Shown one piece after another: positions 10,831 through 21,289 of a stretch of 64,000 nucleotides of DNA. The translations under genes were made by a program, and so were the position numbers. The DNA comes from Sweltsa coloradensis. Its lineage: Eukaryota; Arthropoda; Insecta; Plecoptera; Chloroperlidae. The notes below the pieces were generated by a model that was not told the DNA's origin, searched no databases, and worked only from the letters and a program-made list of their open reading frames with translations. Within the stretch, counting starts at the first letter, position 1. Every line of letters begins with the position of its first letter. The stretch lies in contig JAMZAV010000102.1 in the NCBI GenBank assembly GCA_024449915.1, positions 604,856-668,855 on the forward strand. The letters are read 5' to 3'.

Positions 10831-12806
10831 TAGGGACATGAAATTTTCGCGACGCGTGTTTTTACGAAATTCTACAAATATTGAAATAATGCATTTTTTT
10901 CAATACAGTGTGTTTAATGGCAGTTTGGGCTATTAGATAACGTTCGCGACTTTTCGCGATTTTTTACCATTTTTACCGTTTTCCGCGATTTTTAATGATT
11001 ATTCTCGTTATTCACGAATTTTTCCGCGATTTTACAACTTTTTGCGATGTTTTTCCAATAGTGTTAAAATCGCTAAAAGTGCAAAATTATTTGAAAATCC
11101 CGCTAGATTTCGAGTTTCGATCATTATCAAGATGGCTGACTGTGCAATCGATTATTTCGCCAAAAGTTCGACTAATCGATTTTTCGTTCGATAGTCGTTC
11201 ATACCAGCTGATTGTGATGCTTTAGGTCTGTTCGTTTGTCGTACTCTGACTGATCTAGATCAGCCAGAGTAAGTTATCGGCGTTCTTTTGTAAAATCTTA
11301 CTCTAGATCAAGTTGTGATGCGCGTTCTTTTGTACCAAGTAACTTACTCTAGAGTTAGCGAGAGTACGAATATGTACTCTGGGTCTATAGGTGGAGTACG
11401 TAGAGTAGAGTAAGAAAAAAATGGCCGAAGAGCGGTAAATGATCGAGCTGGAAACCATAATCTAGGCTAGCCTATTTGCTAACTATGGCTGAGGCGTCGC
11501 AAGATATTATCGACGCCACTTTAATTTAAAAAAAATAAATAATTAAAAATAATATAAATTAATTATAATAATAATTATATAATATATATTATAATAATAA
11601 AAAAACACTCATTGCGACAATTTATCATGAATTTATCAGCAGAACTGTCAAGTGTCAACGTCAATCAGGTTAAGTTGACCATAATTATGTTCTTTTGTCG
11701 TGATCTGGAGTACGTACTCCGAGAAGCTCTGGATCAGGTTATGACGTTTTTACTCTGACTCTAGAAATATCGGAGTAACTCTACTTTACTCTGGAGTAAG
11801 ACAAACGAACAGACCTTTTGTGGCCTAAAATTATTGTTGTCATCCTGTGATGGACTGCAGATAAAATGCCGAAAATAACCGATGTTTTATCTCGCGCGCG
11901 TGTAAATAAAGATAAATACATGTTATTTGTTTGATTTCAATAGACCTACACATTGTTTCTTGCATAAGATGTGTTTTCAGCGCAACAAAAGAGTTGACAG
12001 GCTGCCTGGGACTACCTAACCTCAAATTCGCGATGTCTGAGGCACTGAGTTAAAGCTGTTAACATTCAGTTAACTGTAAGAACATCGTTGATTTGTCTAA
12101 ATTTTGAGAACAAGTGCCCTAAACATAGCCCTAAGCAATTCAAATACGACTGGACCCTAGACCTAGGCTGGACCTAGGCCTAGTATGGAGCAGGTTTAGG
12201 GCCTAGGCCTAGGGCCATCTTCAGGAAACAACACAGGATTGGACTTTTATGATCCCACGGTTGCATCTAGGCCTAAGCTAGGCATAGTCGACTTATGTCT
12301 GCAAAAAAATGCACAGAAGAAATTTAACACCGAGATAATATTTTAGAACCGTTGCCCCAACCAAGGCCTAGGCCTACACATCTCAAGCCCCTAGCCTAGG
12401 CCTACCTTACACTTCAATTTTGTATGACATTCGTTGGTATGTAGGCCTAGTAGTTCATTTCCTAGGCCTAGGCCTATATCACGAAATCAGGGTCTAGTCT
12501 AGATTTTTAACTGCCCGGACAGTAGCTTAGGCCTAGGCAGTTCTGTTAGTGCTAGCTATTTTGCCGTAGGCCTAGGCCTAGCCTAAGTCTAGATTAGGCT
12601 AGTGTCTTCCACTACATTCTTGTTAAATATAAATTATAACAATATGCATGAATGACACACGGTGACATGCAAATTATCAAATTATTCACCGCTTTTATTT
12701 ACCGCTTTTTGTCGAGTTTTGATTTAACACCGACTTTTTGCACCGCTTTTTAATAATTTTTGTACCGCTTTTTGGTGGTTTTATTAACCATAAATGTATG
12801 TCCCTA
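10831..12806. mobile_element. hAT-like family A, copy 2
   Basis: Near-identical to 1068-2458 with the same TAGGGACATG…TATGTCCCTA ends. It is flanked by the exact 8-bp duplication CTCATCAG (10823-10830 and 12807-12814), and the uninterrupted site is present in unit A1. It is longer than copy 1 because a 593-bp element with its TTT duplication is nested inside at 11224-11816. Confidence 0.9.
11224..11816. mobile_element. Nested TIR element with 3-bp TSD (Harbinger-like?)
   Basis: 593 bp starting AGGTCTGTTCGTTTGTC and ending GACAAACGAACAGACCT. The TIR is about 23 bp with one mismatch. It is flanked by TTT on both sides (11221-11223 and 11817-11819), while copy 1 of the host element has a single TTT near 1462, so the empty site is known. 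A 3-bp TSD is typical of PIF/Harbinger, although the usual target is TWA rather than TTT. The superfamily call is therefore tentative. No transposase frame. Confidence 0.8.
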
Positions 12807-12943
12807 CTCATCAGTCATCATCGACATGACGCAAGAGCCAAAGGATCATCCAAAACTCATCTACGTGTCGTGAAAAGCCTACAATTTATCAACAAAATTT
12901 GTGTAATCACGTAAGGATACCACATACACACACACCGTATTGG

Positions 12944-14038
12944 ACCGAATATAGCACGATCTTGAATATAACACCACCCCCAATTTTTTGGAATCATTTC
13001 AAACAAAAAGAAAAAATCAAAGAAAATTAAAATGTAGAAGAAATATTTTTTATTTACAATACAACGAATGAATAGCCTGAGGTTTCACTCTTACAACAAA
13101 ACATTTTGAACAATGTTAGGGCAGACCAATTTATTTAATAGTGTAGTAGGGCCAAGCACAAGCTCACATAGGCCAACCACAGTTCACCAGTCTGATCTAG
13201 GGATGGCATAGATAATCAATCATTGTGACCCAAGTAGCGATTTCCAAGAAAAACTTTTTAATTCTATGCGCAATTATTTTGGTGGTCATTAACCGCGGAA
13301 CCCATGATACACGGCAATATTCCCATGGACTTTTTCCGCGGTAGCCATCTTATTTTTCATGATTATCAATATTGTTCGCAGCCATAGATAACGTACTGTA
13401 TTTAACAGTTCAGCCTACCGTATCAGACTGAATATAGCGCGATGTTTTTCTCCGAAAGTACAGTCTCAAAAACAGCACTCGCGTTATTTCCGCGCTCTTG
13501 CATTTGAAATAGCGCCTGAACTAAGGCCTCCCGCAATATAACTCCCGCGCATCGCGCCACTTACCCATTCGACGCCAGCCGAACCCGTGATGTGAGGCGA
13601 CGTCATCATGGGCTCCGCGGAAAAAGACTGCGGGAATATCACCGCGTATCACAGGTTCCACGGAAAATGACCACCAAAATAACTGTGTAATTATAAAGTT
13701 TTTTCTTGGGAATCGATTCCGAGGTCACAATGATCGATTCCAAAAAATTGGAATCGATGTCGTCCCAAATCAGACTGGTGAACTATGGTTGACCTATGTG
13801 AGCTAGTGTGCTTGGGCCCTACACTATTAAAAAACATAGGACTATAGGCCCTAACATTGTTCAAAATGTTTTGTTGTTTAAGAGGAAACTTCAGGCTATT
13901 CATTCATTGTATTGGAATAAAAAATGTTTCTTGTACAATTTAATTGTCTTTGATTTTTTCTTTTTTCTTGAGATGATTCCGAAAAATTGGGGGTCGTGTT
14001 ATATTCGAGATCGTGATATATTCTGTCCAATACAGTAT
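12944..14038. mobile_element. ACCGTATTG TIR-family copies, nested or compound
   Basis: 12944-13200 (accgtattggaccgaatat…) is the reverse complement of about 13768-14038 (…cagaatatattctgtcc-like end), giving arms near 260 bp. A second left end (accgtatcagactgaatat) begins near 13418, so this may be two overlapping copies. Related copies are at 17836-18570 and inside A1. The 17.8-kb copy has TA at both ends, suggesting a TA target. The superfamily is not assigned. Confidence 0.55.
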
Positions 14039-14284
14039 GTCACATCAGGTCTAGCTACAGTTGAGCGACACATGACCGAGTGTGTGAAGGAGAGCCACCT
14101 GTGACGTCACTTGACCAAAGAAGCAATAGTAGTAAATGTTTCAACTTTCAATGCTGTTTGTCACACAAGAAGTTCTCCACTAACAATAATGCTTAGTTGT
14201 GAATCCATCTACCAAAATCTTTTGAACTAAACCCGTTTCATGGTGCTACTTGCCAGTACTGAGTAATTCCTATGGCCAGCCTAC
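14039..14284. other. No gene seen
   Basis: Unique-looking sequence between the TIR-family cluster and a candidate exon. Nothing recognised. Confidence 0.35.
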
Positions 14285-14378
14285 CTGTGGTTAGAAGTCC
14301 CCTCGTCTTTCTCTTTGGATCGGTCTCCATCTGTGATTGAACTCAGTCGTTTTCTTCGTCTTCTCCTCGTTGGGCGAG
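14285..14378 (-). CDS. Candidate internal exon, Arg/Lys-rich
   Basis: On the minus strand a branch-point-like TACTAAT and a pyrimidine-rich acceptor (cttgtgtgtccag) precede a 94-bp segment ending at ACAG|GTAGGC. Only one frame stays open. It encodes about 30 residues with a run of arginines and lysines (RPTRRRRRKRLSS) followed by a charged stretch. The other two frames hit stops. No homology is recognised. It lies on the same strand as the candidates at 15082 and 19716, but its start phase does not fit the 15.1-kb exon directly, so another exon would be needed between them. Confidence 0.35.
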
Positions 14379-15081
14379 CTGGACACACAAGATTAGTACC
14401 GAGTGAGTCATACAACAAACAGCTTACTGAGCCAGGTAAATGCACGGTCAAAAGTTATTTATTACTGTATTTATGCGAGTATAGGCATTGCATATATTTA
14501 AAAGTATCAAGTTTAAAAAGTGGGGTGCGGCAATTATGTGAAGCCATTATTCAACAGTATTTATAGTACTCTCGTTAATTATAGTGGTCAAAATAGGGGT
14601 GCGGCCTTAACTCGAAGGCGGTTATATTCAAGTAAATATGGTATTAGGTAGGCCTAACAAAAAAGGCATTTGTCAAGTTGTGATATTCATTTAGGCCTAA
14701 CTCATCCATAATACAGTAGAGTAGGTATTAAAATTTAATTGGTTTGCACATTGATTTATGAAATATTAATTACAAAATGAAAGCAACATCATTTGGATAA
14801 ATTTTTATGGCAAATCAATGGTAAAATTGTGAATAAAATGCAAACATTTCAATTCGACAAATTGTTTATGAAACAAAAAGGGAAATATTTAGGCAAGGCC
14901 CAAAGCAAAAATAAAATAAAAATAAATTATTGATAGGCCCTACATTGAAAGAAACATACCGCTAAATGCTGCTTTTTAAATATAACGTTCAAAAATAATT
15001 CTCCAAGGAGTATTTGCGGAGAGAACTTCGGACGCCTAGGTCTAGGTAGTGGTAATGCCACTGTACTGGAAGTACACTTAC
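14379..15081. other. Intron-like or intergenic sequence
   Basis: AT-rich, with TAGGCCTA words and no supported frame. If the flanking candidate exons are real this is intronic. Confidence 0.3.
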
Positions 15082-15166
15082 CGTGGTGTTGTAATCCTGC
15101 AGCTGAAACCAAGACACGATGACCTTGACAAGTCCCAGGGTAACACTGCGAGAACTAAAACCTAGG
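15082..15166 (-). CDS. Candidate internal exon of an unidentified host gene
   Basis: 85 bp on the minus strand between a strong acceptor (tgtatttctctccactcag) and a perfect donor (gtaagt). The open frame reads …SSRSVTLGLVKVIVSWFQ…, partly hydrophobic. It begins with one leftover base, and the exon at 19716-19815 ends with two, so the pair splices in phase without creating a stop. That agreement is the main support. The protein family is not recognised. Confidence 0.45.
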
Positions 15167-15582
15167 CTGAGTGGAGAGAAATACAAGCACAGAACAAAAC
15201 CAACAATAGGAAATGCAAATTATCTTCAAGGAATGTCTTCGGATTGATTTCAATAATGCTTGTATGAATGTCCTTTGTAAGATTTTTGAATTTGATTTTT
15301 GATCACCATTTAAATTAAAACGTTGAAACTAGACAAAAAAAGTTTATGAATAGGTACGCATAAACAAAATTAAATTAAATATAAGATCTGAACATAGGCC
15401 TAATGAAATGATTCTTCACCTAACAATGAAAACTTTTCCTCATTTATCACACAATATCTGGAAAACTTGTAGATATGTTGCAGGCCTACCGTACCTGAAA
15501 AGAAAAGAAAACAAGGATTAGTTCTAAGTACAAAACACAGGTACACGGCAACCAGTACGCAATAGGCTCATTTAAAAAAATC
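15167..15582. other. Intron-like sequence, no gene seen
   Basis: A strong minus-strand acceptor (ttttcttttcttttcag, near 15497) is present, but the frame after it stops within about 20 codons and no donor follows. I did not call an exon. Confidence 0.3.
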
Positions 15583-16907
15583 TAGAGCTGGACCGATTCC
15601 ACTTTTTTGCCGATGCCGATTCCGATGCCGATTCCAATTATTTAACGATTCTTCACCGATTCTTAGCGATGCCGATTCTTTTTTTAAAATGGCAAGGAAT
15701 AATTAATAATTCCCTATAGTAGTTGATTTCATAGGGATGTGTGAACAGCAGAACAGCAGTGAAATGAGCAGCAATGAGAATTCCTGCTTAAATTTCGAGG
15801 GAGATTCGTGATCGAGCAAATATCGAGATTGAGCGATCAACATATAATGAAAAATGTTTAAAAATTCACCATCATTAGGTCTAGGCCGTACCTAATACCT
15901 ATTATACATTTTCTGTGTGCAAGCTCAAAAACCAGGCATTTTGGAAAAGCCATCTCCAGAAGTAGGCTTAGCCTTAGCCTAGGGCCTAGGTTCCCTGGCT
16001 TAGTATATCTCATAATAATAATATTACAAATATCAAATATAGCGCATTGGGATTCTTAGGATATAGGCCTAGCCTATTTTTAATCATGTGGGGAAAACGT
16101 TTTAGGGGTAGGGGTAGGTCTAGGCCCTAAGCCTTAGGCTAGATCTAGGGCCTAGGCTATAAACCAACCAACACAACATCACTTTCCGAAAAAAAATCAG
16201 CCAAACCTGAAGACAACATCAAAATCAACAATAGTTTCTTATGATCTTAAACTGTTATAAAAAATAGGCCTTGGCCTAGGCCTACGCGTCTTGGTAAGGT
16301 CGGCCTAGGCCTGTAGGGGCCCTAGGCTTACGGGATACACTTGGACCAATATCCCCATCACTTCCCGTTGAAAAATCATTACAAGATCAATGAAATAAAG
16401 CGGCAATGCCACTTTCATAGCCAAACCTGAAGACAACATCAAAATCAACATTAGTAGGCCTAGGCCCTACCGGTTTTGCCCTAGGAATAGCCTAGGCCCT
16501 AGGCCCAGCCCTGGGCCTAGGCCTGCTTTCGGGATACATTTGGACTGTTACTGTCCGATGAAAACTCATTAGTAGATCGATAAAATTACGCGTCGATGTC
16601 ATTATAATCTTTTTCACCTGCAGAAAATCCACCAGCATCAACAATAAATAACTATTTCTTGCTATCTCAAGTGTCCAGAAAATACGCGTCCAGAAAAATC
16701 CGCCATTTTAAGATTTTGCGAGTTCTGTGGAAAGTCGATTTGCGAGCAATTTCGACTATCGACCTTCGATTAATTCTTCCGCGCGCGAAATTCAAACAAA
16801 GAATCGGCATCGAAAATCTTGATCCAAGACTCGGAATCGGCGATTCTACCGATTCTACGAAGACTCGCCAAGTCTCAAGACTCGGTATCGGAATCGGTCC
16901 AGCTCTA
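15583..16907. mobile_element. hAT-like non-autonomous element (TAGAGCTGG ends)
   Basis: 1,325 bp starting TAGAGCTGGACCGATTCC and ending GGAATCGGTCCAGCTCTA, an 18-bp perfect TIR. It is flanked by the exact 8-bp duplication AAAAAATC (15575-15582 and 16908-16915). Subterminal regions contain many 'ccgattc' and 'gaatcgg' words in opposite orientation, a common hAT arrangement for transposase binding. Interior is TAGGCCTA-rich. No transposase is encoded. The ends resemble the TAGGGGTGGACCGATACC ends of 21290-22420, so the two are probably related. Confidence 0.9.
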
Positions 16908-16968
16908 AAAAAATCATTTAGGATTTTAGGTAGGTTATCTTGTCACAATTGAGCAACTCTCCAAACAA

Positions 16969-17635
16969 GTGGACATTTTGTTTTTCAAAAAGATGAAGAC
17001 CGGCTGCATAGACCTTGACCCGTTCCATCAGGTGTCTTGGAACCTTAAGGATTCAAGACATCACCGGGCCCAGTCCATCACTCTGCCATTTGCTAGCACT
17101 AGTGGCCATCTCAGTGGACTACACTGCAGAGCTGCCAGAATATGGAACAACAGTCCAACTGAGAGTGCTCAAGCCAATTCCCTTGATGCATTCAAAAGAG
17201 CGGATCTACTTCCTCCCACTAGGTACCGGTACGTAAGTAATGTACAGAGGCAGGTATTTATTTACGATAAAAACGAATTTCACCGCCAAAAAACGTAAAT
17301 TATAAATAATTTTTAACATCAATTCACAGCTTTTGGGCAGAACAAAACCAAATATGCAAATAAGTTCCACCACCAATACCTGCCTCTGAATTCTCATGTA
17401 ACTACATTTTATTGTAATTTGTGCAATTCTTTTACAAGGTCCGACACCCAGAATTTTAAAAAATATAAGAGGGGAGAGGGATATAGAGTTTTGTTTAATG
17501 TTTATATTATTTTCACCACCAATTTACTGCTTTTGGTTTTTGGCACAATAAAAACAAAAATTTACTTTTATTTTCACCCTAAATAGCCTACCTGCCTCTG
17601 GTAATGTAAAATGCAAATGCAATGTTAAAATGTAG
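16969..17635 (+). pseudogene. LINE reverse-transcriptase C-terminal tail, interrupted
   Basis: The frame from 16969 contains RRAARIWNN-like residues (…HCRAARIWNNSPTE…LDAFKRADLL…), the conserved 'RAARIWN.LP…S….FK' tail of CR1/L2-like ORF2 proteins. It is broken at 17244 by a 356-bp hAT-like MITE. Taking up the frame again at 17609 leads to a stop at 17633-17635. Only the C-terminal ~90 residues are left. It is a 5'-truncated copy. Confidence 0.65.
17245..17600. mobile_element. hAT-like MITE inserted in a LINE tail
   Basis: 356 bp starting CAGAGGCAGGTA and ending TACCTGCCTCTG, with the exact 8-bp duplication GTAATGTA (17237-17244 and 17601-17608). An additional internal copy of the end (acctgcctctg, about 17382) suggests internal rearrangement. 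Excision in silico restores the LINE stop codon context. Confidence 0.88.
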
Positions 17636-17835
17636 GCAATAATGTAACATTGCATATATATCTAGGCCAACATTATGATTTCAAAATTTGATGTTGCTAA
17701 TGACTGTTATTATTTTGATTTGATCTCTATCCACTCGTCCAGTGACCGGGGGGGGGGGGGTCCCCCCGCTGTTTGATCCGTATGGCCGAAACAATCACGT
17801 TATTTTTAAGGCCTATTTTACGTAGGTCTATCTAA
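17636..17835. other. No gene; poly-G tract
   Basis: Short unique stretch containing a 13-nt G run near 17749-17761 followed by a C run. Nothing recognised. Confidence 0.35.
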
Positions 17836-18570
17836 TACCGTATTGTTCCGAATATAGCGCGATGTTTTTTCCGAAAATCAATCTCAAAAACAGCACTCGC
17901 GGTTATTTCCGCGCGCTGCATTTGAAATAGCGGCCTGAACATAGGCCACGCCTCTATACAACTCCCGCGCATAGTCTGCTGCGCTCGCCCCGCCCACCAC
18001 TCGAAGCCACTGAACTCGGCCGAACCTTGGGCGAAACGTCTGCTATCGTCAGAATCCTTAGCCGTGATCACATCGTGACCTAGCTTGACCTACATAGATT
18101 TTGTTTGTCGGGTGATTCATCTACGTTGCTAAGAGCTAAGAGTCTACGTAACGTAAATATAAGTGATGAAGGAGAAATAGTGAAATGGCTCAAGATGAAC
18201 AAATGAACTGCTGATCGCGTGAAAAAAGGTTCCTCTGCCTTACAAATCAGCAAGGGATTGCGAAGAGCTAGGCCTAGGCCTACGTACCATAAGATCTAGG
18301 CCTAGTTGTAGACCCCCCCCACCCCCCCTACCACCCACGACGTAAACATTGAAGACAGGAATCAGACTGGTGAACTGTTGTTGACATGTGAGCTTGTGCT
18401 TGGCCCTACCTGTAAAAACCATAGGCCTAGGCCCTAACATTGTTCAAATGTTTGTTGTAAGTGTTTATGTACATTTTAATTTCGTCGTGATGTTTTTCTT
18501 TTTTCTGAATGATTCTGAAAAATTGGGGGTCGTGTTATTATCGAGGTCGTGCTTATCGGAACATACGGTA
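17836..18570. mobile_element. ACCGTATTG TIR-family element
   Basis: Begins TACCGTATTGTTCCG and ends CGGAACATACGGTA. The inverted ends are imperfect over about 20 bp, and TA sits on both sides. The left third (gaatatagcgcgatg…, many CpG) matches 9.10-9.25 and 13.42-13.6 kb. The right third matches 13.77-14.03 kb, including …aaaaattgggggtcgtgttat…. No transposase frame. A TA target would fit Tc1/mariner or ISL2EU groups, which I cannot tell apart here. Confidence 0.65.
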
Positions 18571-18659
18571 TCTATCATTTTCTAAGGTCTCTGCTGTCAC
18601 CGAGCAGGTAAGCTGTTGGGATCCCCATCCCCATCCATATCCCTATTTAAGTGCTGTTA

Positions 18660-19262
18660 CTTGTTTGATTGATACTAATTTATTTGTTGTACTTTTATGG
18701 TAGATCAGCTTAGTTTGATGACATGGTGCAGTTCAACAACTGGCTGCCCCCCCCCCCCCTCCCATGATCCTATGTCGTTCCAATTTTCATTTCATAGGCT
18801 CTAGAAAATTATCACTACGTAGGCCTATGACATCTTTATCTAATTTCACACTTTTAAAAGTTTTTTTATGCCTTTCACAGTTCCAAATTTGCAAACATTT
18901 CACCTTCGGCGATGGGGGCCTTCCCTCCTTAGCTTTAATCAAGAATTATGATCACCAAGTACTAACAGCATATCACTACACAATATCACTGTCAACTATG
19001 ACTATAACCTTTTACGTACTAATTTTTAAAAAATGCAACACGTTTTAGGCTTAACGAAGCTACAAATATGCATAAAAATTTGCCTTCAGCGATAAGGGGC
19101 TCACCCTCCTCCAGCTTTACCCACGAATGGTCAGACTACATTTTTGTAAGACTACCCTAACCTCTCCTACACTTCTGTTCTAAGAGAAGCTGACCAAAAA
19201 ATCACATCCCTAAAAAAAAGCTTGCCCCCCCCCCCCCCCATGAGTCAAGGCTAGATCCGCCC
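18660..19262. mobile_element. Truncated hAT-type element (right end) in dispersed repeat
   Basis: 18660-18830 matches 5848-6050. The segment ends at 19262 with …gatccgcccctg, the reverse of the widespread hAT terminus CAGGGGCGGATC, preceded by poly-C. I see no matching intact left end, so this is a truncated copy. It is repeated in noisy form from 44.52 kb. Confidence 0.5.
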
Positions 19263-19715
19263 CTGGCCCAGTCCGCCTAATCATTCACACATTAAATTAT
19301 CTTGTACTAGGCCTAGGGCAAATAAAGAAGGCTGAGACGGCTTGATCACAACCCCATGCGCAAATCGAAAAAAATCATGAAAGTAGGCCTACGATATTCA
19401 CGAGAAATATTTCTACGACAACAAATGCAACAAAAACAAAATAGAATCAACAAAATGGTTCTAACTTATTGTTTTGGGTTGGTTAACATGGCAATAATAT
19501 CCCATTTAGGATTGGAGTTCACAATCGTAATCTGAATGTAATATGGCCTTAATAAAGTATTAAATTACATGCTCAGTAGACTCACACAGACTTGCTCAAG
19601 TACCCCCACCCCCCCTTTTTCACTTAAATCATAGGTCTGGCCCTAGTTGGTAAGACAAAGCAGGATTAAAGTAGGGCCTAGATATGTGTCAGCTACAAAG
19701 CTTACAAATACTCAC
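19263..19715. other. No gene seen
   Basis: AT-rich intronic-looking sequence with a poly-C tract near 19.6 kb. Nothing recognised. Confidence 0.35.
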
Positions 19716-19815
19716 ACAGAATGGCCACGGGCAGTTCTAGTGATAACCTCCGTCTGTTGTGGAGTCCCCAGTCCATGAATGTTGTAGATCCAAGCCAAGT
19801 CTTCTTCGTCAAATT
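19716..19815 (-). CDS. Candidate internal exon of an unidentified host gene
   Basis: 100 bp on the minus strand between an acceptor (tttatgatttccag) and a strong donor (gtgagt). The frame encodes about 32 residues with a natural composition (…DEEDLAWIYNIHGLGTPQQ…). It starts with two leftover bases and ends with two, and it joins in phase to 15082-15166. The same exon is recognisable in the noisy copy at about 45590-45690. I do not recognise the family. It is the best candidate for non-transposon coding DNA in the window. Confidence 0.5.
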
Positions 19816-19904
19816 CTGGAAATCATAAATTTAAATGTAGGCTATTATCTGCATACACCTAGGCTATGCCTAATAGCAGGCCAATGGTTTTTAAACGTCA
19901 ACAA

Positions 19905-20870
19905 TTTTGCTGGCACTAAATCATGAAATTAAAACCTCCAAGAGAACCCGTGCTTTCTTCTAGAGGTATGCGAGGAAGCAGGTCCTCACATACAGCAGCC
20001 ACGTCACATCACGAGTCAAACATAACACCTAAAGAGCACATGCGCTAATTCAACAGCTGGCACCCTGGTCCTATCATAGGCACACATTTCTAAATGCCAT
20101 TCGTTCAGGGGGAAGTACATTGGCTTGGCGTGACTGACTCAGAATCTCAGCCAGGTAATCCGGCTCACGCCCCACAATCTTGTTATTATTGTGAGACAAT
20201 TCCCACATGAGCCACTAATGGGTAAGTTCATGTCATTCCTTCCTCCCCTTGCCACGACCCAGGGAGACGTGCCATGATAGAACGGCAATACTCTGCGCAC
20301 CTCCTATAAGAACCGGTATCGAACTTTTACGAACAACATCACTATCCTAGCAGTCGTACTACAACGGTTGAGTCACCGTAGTTGCCTGCCGGATGTGGCT
20401 AGCCAAACTCTCCGAACGAAGAGTGCCGACTAGATTCTAGGGACTGACTCGGATCGAGCTTGGATTTGCAATCGCGTTCCTGGGGCCCTTTCCCTCGGAC
20501 CATGTTTCACAGTTTGTGTGCATCAGGTTCTCCTCGCTTGTTCACTTTGGAGAACTGAACGATGGAAATTAACGAGTATAGAATTGCAAAACGCGACAAC
20601 TGAACTAACTTGGTAGTCTACTTAAACTCTAACCCCCCGTCACCCTTTTCCAACCCATACTCTTCTCACGTCACCCACCTCCACCCTATGCAACAGCTAC
20701 ACTTAGTTTTCTCCTCAGTACTCTCTCTACTCACTGAGAAGGTCACGTAGACGAAACGTTTGAAATGTAGTGTTATTTGTTTATTTGTGTTTATGTCTTC
20801 TATCACGGCGCGCCTACTCCACTTCAGGTAAGCTGTTGGTCTCCTACCCTATCTCTACATGTTTCTCACA
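19905..20870. mobile_element. ~960-bp insertion absent from the second copy
   Basis: The noisy copy runs directly from the sequence at about 19.90 kb to that at about 20.87 kb (junction near 45.77 kb), so this segment is an insertion here or a clean deletion there. Its ends sit next to similar short words (caattt and cacattt), possibly a degraded 6-7 bp duplication. It is less AT-rich than its flanks, lacks TAGGCCTA words and shows no transposase. The words caggtaagctgttgg near 20829 also occur near 18611. Element type unknown. Confidence 0.55.
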
Positions 20871-21281
20871 TTTGGCTTCCTTAAAATAAATTAAAATAAA
20901 AACTCTAAGAGGCCGACAGGACAAACTTCTTCTAGAGGCTAGGCCTACAGTTTTAAGCTGCTGTCACTGTCACTAATACAGGCCAGTTAGTTCAGAGTTC
21001 AAAAGAATGTAGTAGCCTAAATATGTAGGCCTACATAGGCTATCAATTCAATTTAGCTAGGCATCTGAAGTCCTTAGTCATTAGGGCCCACACAATTTTC
21101 CTACATCCATTGTAGTTGTAGGCAAATAAATGGATTAGGATGGATGTACCGGAAATCAGCCATGCGCGTGAATTCGGCCACCCCCACTAATTTATCATTA
21201 TATTAATGTTTGTTGACACATTTCCCTACATTTAGCTCACGTATGTTGTAGTTTGTTGTATTTTCCATCTGATATGCCTTC
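20871..21281. other. No gene seen
   Basis: Sequence between the insertion and the BED-finger hAT element. TAGGCCTA words only. Confidence 0.35.
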
Positions 21282-21289
21282 GTTTTCGA

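Larger units (their letters stand above)
10452..13735 (+). repeat. Direct duplication, unit A2 (interrupted)
   Basis: Second unit of the 8123-9395 duplication, expanded by a 1,976-bp hAT-like insertion at 10831-12806. After the insertion it resumes at ctcatcagtcatcatcg and follows unit A1 to about 13735. Many extra single bases lie in homopolymers, a consensus-error-like pattern in one or both units. Confidence 0.85.

Noticed and set aside
20700..20790. Possible hammerhead-ribozyme-like words (ctgagaagg…gacgaaac)
   Set aside because: The conserved CTGATGA core is not present and I could not pair the three stems.
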